A stretch of DNA of 24,956 bases. It comes from Eubacteriales bacterium (lineage in GTDB: Bacteria; Bacillota_A; Clostridia; Lachnospirales; Lachnospiraceae). Both the position numbers and the translations under genes were made by a program. The notes under the pieces were generated by a model. It was not told where the DNA came from. It did not search any database and saw nothing but the letters and a program-made list of their open reading frames with translations. Positions 14,540 through 22,500 of this stretch are shown here, piece after piece. The stretch lies in assembly GCA_030533315.1 (NCBI GenBank), contig JAUNJL010000035.1:1-24956 (forward strand). Direction: 5' to 3'. Within the stretch, counting starts at the first letter, position 1. Each line of letters opens with the position of its first letter.

Positions 14540-16783
14540 ATGGCAGTTATTTATCATAAAAACGAAAATATTTTTCATATCTGCAATAAGGAACTGAGCT
14601 ACATCATCCGTATCATGGAGAACGGGCAGCTGGAAAACCTTTATTATGGGAAACGGATCGGTGACCGGGAGGGGCTGGGGCTCTTCCACGAGGAGGAGAT
14701 GCGCTCTCAGATGTCCGTCTGCCTGCCGGATCCCTCGCTTCTGTCCATGCACTGCACGAGGCAGGAATATCCGGTTTATGGGAAAGGAGATTACCGTTCC
14801 CCGGCGCTTTCGGTAAGCCAGAAAAACGGCAGCCGCATCGTGGATTTTGCCTATGTTTCCCATCAGATCTACAAGGGCAAAAAGGCCATCCCGCCCTTGC
14901 CGGCGGTTTACGTGGAGCAGGAGGACGAGGCGGACACTTTGGAGATCCTTCTTCGGGACAGCGTGATGGACACGGAGCTGGTCCTGTCCTATACGGTGTA
15001 CCGGGACTACCCGGCTCTCACCCGCCATGTGCGGGTGATCCACAGGGGGGAGGATCCCATCACCCTGGAGCGCATCATGAGCGCCAGCGTGGAGTTTACG
15101 GATATGGAGTATGAGATGGTGCAGCTTTCCGGCGCATGGGGGCGGGAGCGCTATGTAAAGTCCCGGAGGCTGGAGATGGGGATCCAGTCGGTGCAGAGCC
15201 TGAACGGCACCTGCAGCGGGGCGGAGCACAATCCCTTTATCGCCCTGAAGAGGCCGGGAACCGGCGAGCAGCAGGGGGAGGTCTTTGGCTTCAGCCTTGT
15301 TTACAGCGGCAATTACCTGGCCCAGACGGAGGTGTCCACCTTTGACATGACCCGGGTCATGCTGGGAATCCATCCAGAGAACTTTTTCTGGACCCTGGAG
15401 AAGGATCAGGAGTTCCAAAGCCCCGAGGTGGTCATGGTATACAGCGACCGGGGCCTGAACGGCATGAGCCAGGCCTATCACCGTCTTTACCGGAGGCGTC
15501 TGGTAAAAGGGGCGTGGAGGGACAGGCCCAGGCCCATCCTGCTGAACAACTGGGAGGCCACGTATTTTGATTTCAACGAGGAAAAGATTCTGAACATTGC
15601 CCGGAAGGCGAAGGAGGTGGGGGTGGAGCTGTTCGTCCTGGACGATGGATGGTTCGGCGCCCGCAATGACGACCGCAGGGGGCTGGGAGACTGGTATGTG
15701 AACAGGGAAAAGCTTCCGGCGGGGATTTCCGGCCTTTCCAGGAAGATCGAGGAGATGGGCCTGAAATTCGGGCTTTGGATGGAGCTGGAGATGGTGAACA
15801 AGGACAGTGATCTTTATCGGGAGCACCCGGATTGGATCATCGGCGTGCCGGGGCGGTATGAGTCCCAGGCAAGGCATCAGCACGTTTTGGATTTTTCCAG
15901 AAAGGAAGTGGTGGATCACATCTACACCATGATCGAGAGGGTGATCGCCGACGCCTCCATCTCTTACATCAAGTGGGATATGAACCGGTACATGTCGGAG
16001 CCCTTCAGCAGGGGGGCAAAGGCAGGAGAGCAGGGAAAGGTGATGCATCAGTACATCCTGGGAGTGTACCAGCTGTACACCCGGCTGACGGAGCGTTTTC
16101 CAGAGATCCTGTTTGAGTCCTGCGCCAGCGGCGGGGCCCGGTTCGATCCGGGAATGCTGCATTTTGCCCCGCAGACCTGGACCAGTGACGACACCGATGC
16201 CTCGGAGCGCATGAAGATCCAGTATGGTACCTCCTATGTTTATCCCCTGGTGAGCATGGGCTCCCATGTCTCGGCGGTGCCCAATCACCAGCTTTACCGG
16301 ACGACGCCCCTGTCCAGCCGGGCAAACGTGGCGTACTTTGGCACCTTCGGGTACGAGCTGGATCTGAACCTGCTGAGCCAGGAGGAGATCGATCAGGTGA
16401 AAGATCAGATCGCCTTTATGAAGGAATACCGGGAGCTGATCCAGATCGACGGAGATTTCTACCGGCTGTTAAATCCCTTTGAGGGAAATGACACGGCCTG
16501 GATTGTGGTTTCCCAGGACAAAAAGAGAGCGGTGGCCGGGTTCTACCAGCGGCTGAACCGGGTGAATGGTTCCTGGCTGCGCCTGAGACTGGCAGGGCTG
16601 GATCCGGAGCGGCGCTATATGGTGGAATGGAGAAGGGAGACGGAGGATGAGAAGAGGGACGCTCGGACGGCCTCCTATCTGGCTTACGGCAGTGAGCTGA
16701 TGTACGCCGGGATCCCCATCTCCCGGGAGATCCTGAACAAGAAGGGCGGGGATTTCGCATCGGTTCTGTTTACGCTTTCCTAA
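14540..16783 (+). CDS. agaA: Alpha-galactosidase, GH36 family
   Basis: A 747-residue retaining alpha-galactosidase that should release galactose from melibiose, raffinose and stachyose in the cytoplasm (no signal peptide). The catalytic barrel carries WEATYFDFNEEKI and LFVLDDGWFGARNDD, then IKWDMNR with the nucleophile Asp480, and WTSDDTDASERMKIQYG with the acid/base Asp550. The 70-residue distance between the two agrees with Geobacillus AgaA (Asp478/Asp548). The usual CxSGGGRFD segment reads CASGGARFD, a conservative Gly-to-Ala change. Length is normal for the tetrameric GH36 group. CAGGAGG precedes the ATG. It follows the permeases in the operon and fixes the probable transport substrate as alpha-galactosides. 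Confidence 0.96.
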   Translation: MAVIYHKNENIFHICNKELSYIIRIMENGQLENLYYGKRIGDREGLGLFHEEEMRSQMSVCLPDPSLLSMHCTRQEYPVYGKGDYRSPALSVSQKNGSRIVDFAYVSHQIYKGKKAIPPLPAVYVEQEDEADTLEILLRDSVMDTELVLSYTVYRDYPALTRHVRVIHRGEDPITLERIMSASVEFTDMEYEMVQLSGAWGRERYVKSRRLEMGIQSVQSLNGTCSGAEHNPFIALKRPGTGEQQGEVFGFSLVYSGNYLAQTEVSTFDMTRVMLGIHPENFFWTLEKDQEFQSPEVVMVYSDRGLNGMSQAYHRLYRRRLVKGAWRDRPRPILLNNWEATYFDFNEEKILNIARKAKEVGVELFVLDDGWFGARNDDRRGLGDWYVNREKLPAGISGLSRKIEEMGLKFGLWMELEMVNKDSDLYREHPDWIIGVPGRYESQARHQHVLDFSRKEVVDHIYTMIERVIADASISYIKWDMNRYMSEPFSRGAKAGEQGKVMHQYILGVYQLYTRLTERFPEILFESCASGGARFDPGMLHFAPQTWTSDDTDASERMKIQYGTSYVYPLVSMGSHVSAVPNHQLYRTTPLSSRANVAYFGTFGYELDLNLLSQEEIDQVKDQIAFMKEYRELIQIDGDFYRLLNPFEGNDTAWIVVSQDKKRAVAGFYQRLNRVNGSWLRLRLAGLDPERRYMVEWRRETEDEKRDARTASYLAYGSELMYAGIPISREILNKKGGDFASVLFTLS

Positions 16784-16833
16784 GGGAAGGGCTTGCCGGG
16801 GCGTCATGGCAACACGGAGGAGGGGAGGCGAAA

Positions 16834-17754
16834 ATGGAAGAGCGATATATCAGCTATACCGATTCCGAGACTTATCAGTGTCTGGAGAATCTTCAGAGGC
16901 AGCCGGTGGATCTGTACCTGAAATACTGCGGGCGGGAGAACTGCGTTCCGTCTCACCGGTTTGGTCCCAACCGGCGGAAGTCCCACGTGCTGCACCTGGT
17001 GCTGGCGGGAAAGGGGATCCTGGAGCTGGACGGGAGACGGTACTGCCTAAAGCCGGGCAATGCCTTTTGGCTCCAGCCGGGGGTGACGGCCTGGTACCAG
17101 GCGGATGACAAGGATCCCTGGACCTACTGCTGGGTGGGCTTTTCCGGCCTTCTGGCGGACGAGAGCATGAGCAGCGCCGGCTTTTCCAGGAAGAATCCGG
17201 TGCGGGTCATCGGGTGCAGGGACGAGGTGGATCAGATCGTTGGGCAGATGCTTGCGGCCCACAAGCCCTCCTGGCCGGATTTTTTAAAGAGGAACAGCCT
17301 TTTGCTTCTTCTGCTCTCCGCCCTGACGGAGGACTACCGGAGCACCATTCCAGTGAAGGAGATCGAGACGGACCGGGCCAGGTCTGCCGCCGTCTATGTC
17401 CGGCAGGCCATTGAGTATATGAACAATAATTATGGGAGCCGGTTACGGATCGGGGAGCTGGCGGATTATCTGGGGGTGAACCGCTGTTATCTGTCGGAGA
17501 GCTTCAAGCAGCAGGTGGGGATCTCGCCCCAGGAATATCTCAAGAAGCTGCGGATGGAGAAGGCAAAGCAGCTGCTGCAAAGGACGGAGTTTTCCGTCAG
17601 CAAGGTGGCCAGCACCGTGGGCTACCAGGATCAGCTGGCCTTTTCCAAGGCCTTTCGGAAGTACAGCGGCCGGAGCCCCATGAAATACAAGGAAGAAAAG
17701 AAGGAGCTGCTGGTCTGGAGCAAAAAGAACGAGAGCGAGAATGACGATCTGTGA
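16834..17754 (+). CDS. AraC-family transcriptional regulator (MsmR/RafR-like)
   Basis: A 306-residue regulator: an N-terminal sugar-sensing cupin domain (about 30-140, including HVLHLVLAGKGILELDGRRYCLKPGNAFWLQPG) and a C-terminal double helix-turn-helix (about 190-287; IGELADYLGVNRCYLSESFKQQVGISPQEYL, then VSKVASTVGYQDQLAFSKAFRKYSGRSPMKYK). It most likely activates this operon in response to an alpha-galactoside, which fits the weak -35 of the operon promoter. It lies between the two alpha-galactosidase genes, so it would be autoregulated. A GGAGGGGAGG ribosome site precedes the ATG. Confidence 0.93.
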   Translation: MEERYISYTDSETYQCLENLQRQPVDLYLKYCGRENCVPSHRFGPNRRKSHVLHLVLAGKGILELDGRRYCLKPGNAFWLQPGVTAWYQADDKDPWTYCWVGFSGLLADESMSSAGFSRKNPVRVIGCRDEVDQIVGQMLAAHKPSWPDFLKRNSLLLLLLSALTEDYRSTIPVKEIETDRARSAAVYVRQAIEYMNNNYGSRLRIGELADYLGVNRCYLSESFKQQVGISPQEYLKKLRMEKAKQLLQRTEFSVSKVASTVGYQDQLAFSKAFRKYSGRSPMKYKEEKKELLVWSKKNESENDDL

Positions 17755-17770
17755 CAGGAAAGGAGGAGCT

Positions 17771-19093
17771 ATGACAAAAATCACGTTTATGGGAGCGGGG
17801 AGCACGGTGTTTGCCAGGAACGTTCTGGGGGACTGCATGTGCACCCCGGCTCTCAGGGACAGCGAGATCGCGCTGTATGACATTGACGGGGAGAGGCTGG
17901 AGGATTCCAGGATCATCCTCTCCGCCATCAACCACAACGTAAACCAGGATCGGGCGGTGATCCGAACCTATCTGGGGGAGGAAAATCGAAAGGACGCTCT
18001 TCGGGATGCGGACTTCGTGGTGAACGCCATCCAGGTGGGGGGCTACGATCCCTGTACCATCACGGATTTTGAGATCCCCAAAAAGTACGGGCTGAAGCAG
18101 ACCATTGCCGACACCCTTGGGATCGGGGGGATCATGCGGGCCTTAAGGACCATTCCCGTGCTGGAGGGCTTTGCCCGGGACATGGAGGAGGTCTGCCCCA
18201 ACACCCTGTTTTTGAATTACTCCAACCCTATGGCCATGCTCACCGGCTACATGCAGAGGTACACGAGGATCCGCACGGTGGGGCTTTGCCACAGTGTGCA
18301 GGTCTGCTCGGAGACGCTTCTGAAAAGCCTGGGGATGGAGGACTCCCTGGAAGGGAGGCAGGAGCTGATCGCAGGCATCAACCACATGGGCTGGCTGCTG
18401 AAGCTTCAGGATCGGGACGGGAAGGATCTTTACCCGGAAATCCGCAGGCGGGTGGAGGAAAAGGCCCAGTCGGGAGAAAAGCATGACGACATGGTCCGCT
18501 TTGAGTACATCCGCCACCTGGGCTATTATTGTACGGAGTCCAGCGAGCACAATGCGGAGTACAATCCCTGGTTCATCAAGTCCGGCTATCCAGAGATGAT
18601 CCAGGAATTTCAGATCCCCCTGGATGAGTATCCCAGGCGCTGTGTCAAGCAGATCGAGGGCTGGGAGAAGGAGCGGGAGGACATTTTGAGAGACGGCAAG
18701 GTCACCCACGAGCGCAGCCGGGAGTACGCCTCCTACATCATGGAGGCGGTGGTGACGGGAGTGCCCTACAAGATCGGCGGGAACGTGCTGAACGAGGGCT
18801 ACATCGACAACCTTCCCCGGGAGGCCTGCGTGGAGGTGCCCTGCTACATCGACGGCACGGGGGTGCACCCGGTGAGGGTGGGCCGGCTGCCCACCCATCT
18901 GGCGGCCCTGAATGCCACCAACATCGGGCCTCAGCTGATGACCATCGAGGCCGCCGTGACGAAGGACCGCCGGAAGATCTACCAGGCGGCCATGCTGGAT
19001 CCCCACACGGCGGCGGAGCTGAACATCCGGGACATCATCCAGATGTGCGACGAGCTGATCCTGGCCCATGGAGATTATATGAAGGGATACTGA
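17771..19093 (+). CDS. melA: Alpha-galactosidase, GH4 family (NAD- and metal-dependent)
   Basis: A 440-residue GH4 glycosidase. This family cleaves by an NAD+-assisted oxidation-elimination route and needs a divalent metal such as Mn2+. The N-terminal Rossmann fold has ITFMGAGSTVFARN (4-17). The metal ligands are probably Cys173 in GLCHSVQ and His205 in GINHMGW; CHSV with NHMxW is the MelA pattern rather than that of GH4 alpha-glucosidases. AAAGGAGG ends about five bases before the ATG at 17771; the longer frame from 17741 overlaps the regulator gene. It may act on melibiose or on modified galactosides not handled by the GH36 enzyme. An alpha-galacturonidase is the main alternative within GH4. 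Confidence 0.9.
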   Translation: MTKITFMGAGSTVFARNVLGDCMCTPALRDSEIALYDIDGERLEDSRIILSAINHNVNQDRAVIRTYLGEENRKDALRDADFVVNAIQVGGYDPCTITDFEIPKKYGLKQTIADTLGIGGIMRALRTIPVLEGFARDMEEVCPNTLFLNYSNPMAMLTGYMQRYTRIRTVGLCHSVQVCSETLLKSLGMEDSLEGRQELIAGINHMGWLLKLQDRDGKDLYPEIRRRVEEKAQSGEKHDDMVRFEYIRHLGYYCTESSEHNAEYNPWFIKSGYPEMIQEFQIPLDEYPRRCVKQIEGWEKEREDILRDGKVTHERSREYASYIMEAVVTGVPYKIGGNVLNEGYIDNLPREACVEVPCYIDGTGVHPVRVGRLPTHLAALNATNIGPQLMTIEAAVTKDRRKIYQAAMLDPHTAAELNIRDIIQMCDELILAHGDYMKGY

Positions 19094-19171
19094 GAAAGGC
19101 AGACCTGGGGGAAAAGAGGGCCGTCCCTTTGTTTTCCCGTATTTTGGGAGAGAAAAAACAGAAAATATTCA

Positions 19172-19219
19172 GACAGATCCGGTTCCCTGTTTTCTGGGGG
19201 ACCGGATTTGTCCATTTTT
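19172..19219 (+). terminator. Terminator of the alpha-galactoside operon
   Basis: A long stem (19172-19187 with 19197-19212; GACAGATCCGGT pairs with ACCGGATTTGTC, extended by TCCC/GGGG, with G-U pairs) is followed by CATTTTTA. It lies about 80 bases after the GH4 stop codon. Confidence 0.8.
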
Positions 19220-19242
19220 AGTCCATATAGATAAAGAGAGCG

Positions 19243-19271
19243 TTGCAATAAGGATGAAAATTGTATATAAT
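19243..19271 (+). promoter_or_regulatory. Upstream promoter P1 of the 1320-aa GGDEF gene
   Basis: TTGCAA (19243-19248) and a perfect TATAAT (19266-19271) are separated by 17 bases, just after the terminator of the previous operon. The transcript would have a leader of about 320 bases, including a possible attenuator hairpin and the second promoter. Confidence 0.65.
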
Positions 19272-19309
19272 GAATGAAGTTGGCCGGACTGCCGCAGAGG
19301 TGGAGGGAG

Positions 19310-19340
19310 GCTGCCCGGGGGTGCCTGGGGCAGCGGTTTT
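19310..19340 (+). terminator. Possible attenuator hairpin in the P1 leader
   Basis: A 7-bp GC-rich stem (GCTGCCC 19310-19316, GGGCAGC 19328-19334) with an 11-base loop is followed by GGTTTT. It could terminate part of the P1 transcripts, leaving the poly-G promoter downstream as the main source of full-length message. I saw no recognisable riboswitch core in the leader. Confidence 0.35.
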
Positions 19341-19411
19341 GCAGGCGGCCGTTCAGGTATTTGGAACGTCATTTTTATGGGGAAAACCTCGGGGATCTCC
19401 TCTCCCGAAAC

Positions 19412-19441
19412 TTGACAGAAAGCCAGGGGGGGGGGTAAAAT
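19412..19441 (+). promoter_or_regulatory. Promoter P2 with a poly-G tract in the -35/-10 spacer
   Basis: A perfect TTGACA (19412-19417) and TAAAAT (19436-19441) are 18 bases apart, and the last ten spacer bases are all G (19426-19435). Loss of one G would give the optimal 17-base spacer. A second possible -10, TACAAT at 19441-19446, would come into register after loss of six. The message would start about 150 bases before the GGDEF gene. The rest of the leader (19447-19599) holds no clear structure. Confidence 0.7.
19426..19435 (+). repeat. G10 homopolymer in promoter P2
   Basis: Ten consecutive G residues, the longest homopolymer in the window, lie entirely within the promoter spacer. The position matches the known design of length-variable poly-G promoters such as Neisseria meningitidis porA. 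Confidence 0.85.
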
Positions 19442-19599
19442 ACAATCAATAGAAAAATGGTACAGAAACCGTAAAAAGGGGGACGAGACAGGGGCGAAAT
19501 GGCAGCATCCGGGAAGGGTGCATCCGAGACGGAATTGAGAGACAGCGGCGGGAGCTCCCTGGCTGGAAGGACACGTAACGGAGGAAAGTATACAAAACG

Positions 19600-22500
19600 A
19601 TGATGGATAAGATAACGACAATGGATCATCAGCAGCTGATGGATTATTACAAAAAGATGGAAGCCATTGCCACCAGAGACGCCCTGACAGGCCTGCTGAA
19701 CAGGGGAGCCCTGGAGCAGCAGATCGCAGAGCGGCTGGAGGAGATGGAACAAGAGGACGAGTGTGCTCTTTTTATCATCGATCTGGATAATTTTAAGACT
19801 GTCAATGATACATTGGGACATCAGACAGGAGATCACGTGCTTGAGAGGGCTGCCAGGCTTTTGGCTGGAATGTTCCGTGCGGCGGACATTGTGGGAAGGC
19901 TTGGCGGTGATGAGTTCGTGGTTTTTTTGTACGGCCCCATTACGGAGATGGATCTTAGGGCAAGGGCCCAGATGATCTGTGAGCAGCTGAACCTTGTCAT
20001 GGGAGGCAAAAAGGAGCTTTGCGTCACCGCCAGCGTGGGGATCCACACCTGCGAGGGCAGGGGGCAGACCTTTGAGCAGCTGTATCACTATGCGGACCTG
20101 GCCCTTTACCAGGCGAAGAAAAGCGGCAAGCAGTGTTACTGTATCTGGAGGGAGGAGGAAGGGGCGCAGCCTTCCCAGAAGGTGGTGCCCCAGGTCAATG
20201 CAGTCCGTCTTAAGGGACTTTTGGACTACATGGACAGCGGCGTGGCCATGATCGAGATGAAGGAGTCCCCCACCTTTCTTTATATCAGCCCCATTTTTGC
20301 CCGTATGCTCCAGTGGGAGGAGTCTCAGCTGCTCAGCGTTTCCATCGAGGAGGTCCTTTACTCAGAGGACAGCCAGCAGTTTCATGAGATGCTCCAGGAG
20401 AAGGTGATGAAGGAGAACCAGGCGGTGAGCCACGTGATCCGCGTGAGGAAGAAGACGGGGGCCTTGGCCTGGTGGAGGATCCATGCGGTCCGGGTGGAGT
20501 ACAATGAGAATACCCCGGCGGTCCTGGTCACCGCCACGGACATCTCGGATCTGAAGGAGGAGGAATCCAGCCTCCGGGAGAACAACCATCTCTTTCAGAT
20601 GGCTCTCAGCCAGAATATGCAGGGGATCTGGGAGGTGGAGCTTTCCACCAAGACCTTCCGCATGATGGGCGGTGGAGAGTACTTCAATCCGAAGCTGGTA
20701 AACCCGGTGGAGTTTCCCGAGGGACTTATGGAAAGGGGGTGGATCGCCCCGGAGTCCATGGAGGAGTTCCGCACGTTCTCGGAGGAGATCTACCAGGGGC
20801 AGATGCAGGGCTATGGGAATTTCCGGATCAAATACAAGGATGAGGAGGGCTTTCGCTGGACCTCCTGCTCTTACCGTATGGTCCTTGACGAGAAGGGCTA
20901 CCCGGACCGGGCGGTGGGGATCGTGGAGGTCATCGACCAGGACAGCAAGGGAAAGGGCTCGGACGCCAAGGGGACGAAGATGCCCGACGGCCTGATGGAC
21001 TCTTTGGAGGCACAGGTCAGCATCAACCTGTCCGCCGACCGGGTGATCAGCCTCTGGATCGAGGGGCAGGAGCTGACCAGGGCTTCCGAGATGACCTTTG
21101 ACCAGGCTGTCCAGATGGAATGGGAGAGGATGCACGGCGTGACGGCCCTTCCAGCCTCCGTTTCCCGGGAGGGGCAGATCCAGGCCTACGAGGAGCAGGA
21201 GAAGCGCTGGAGGATCTACGAGTACCAGAGAAAGAACGAAAAGGGACAGGTGCACTGGGTCTCCACCGTGATCCACCTCTACAAGAATCCGAAGAACGAG
21301 GACATTTATCTGGCGGCCTGGATCAGCAGGATCGGCCAGAGGAGGGAATGGGAGCAGAGCCTGGGAGTTCGGATCCTGAGAGATCCCATGAGCCGGATGT
21401 ATACCAGCTCCACCGTGGGAGAGATGGCAGGCGCCCTGCTGCAGACGGGAAGATACAAGAGGAGCGCGTTGATCCTTATGGAGATCAGCGGTTTCGTCCA
21501 GCTTTACGCCGCAGATCCCAGCAAAAGGGAGAAGCGCTGGAGGGGCGTGCTCAGTGCCCTGACGCTGGCGGCAGGCACGGCCTGCATCCAGGGACAGTGC
21601 AAAAAAGACCAGTTTATCTTTTTCTATCCGGAGGTGGACAGTCAGGACGACATCCGCAGAAGGATGGAGCAGGTCATCCTCTTTGTGCGCAACTTTACCG
21701 CAGATCTGGTGAAGGGGGACTCTCTCCGCTTCCTCGCCGGGGGAACCATCCTGGAGGGAGGGGACAAGAGCACCTACGACATGCTCCTTCGGAAGGCGGA
21801 GATCCTGATCGGAAGCTGGAGGAATGCCTCGGGGGACAGGATCGCCTTCACCGATGAGGAGGATGAGAAGAGCTTTCGCCAGCTGCTGAACATCCGAAGG
21901 GACGACAAGATCCGCATGGACCGGGCGGACGACAGGCGGCCTCTCTGTGAGAGAGAAAAGAATGCCGCCTTTGAGTGCCTGCTGTCCATGATCAATGCGG
22001 ACTCCCTGGGAGAGTGCTCCAGAAAGGTGCTGAGCACCCTGGGGGAGTATTATGAGGCGGATCGGGCCTACATCCTGGTTTTGGTGGAGAGCAACCACAT
22101 CGTCACCATGCCTCATGAGTGGACCAGCCGCCACAAGATCAGCGTCCAGCAGGCCATATCCGGCACCCCGGTCAGGAATTATCCTCTGCTGATGCGCTCC
22201 ATCCGGGAGCAGAAGGCGGTGTTCCTCAAGAGGAAGAACCGAAGGGAAGGCGACCCGGGCAAAAAGGACAGGGGGGAGGTGTGCTGGCGGTTTTCCATCT
22301 TCCCCATGGACGATGGGGATCAGATCCAGGCCTACCTTTGTATCGAGAACCCCAGGAGCCGCATTTTGGATGCCGCCCTGCCGCCCCTTCTTGGGAACTG
22401 CCTTCTGAAGGAGCGCAGCCGGTATCTGAAGAACCTGATGCCGCAGGACGGGCAGCCTGGCGGCATGGGGATGGACATCCCCAATTTCAGCGCTTACATG

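Noticed and set aside
14327..16288. A 653-codon minus-strand frame opposite the GH36 gene
   Set aside because: Shadow of the alpha-galactosidase, whose catalytic motifs are intact on the plus strand.
19272..19599. Cyclic di-GMP riboswitch in the leader of the giant GGDEF gene
   Set aside because: I could not find the conserved GEMM-I or class II core sequences; only a simple GC hairpin is visible.
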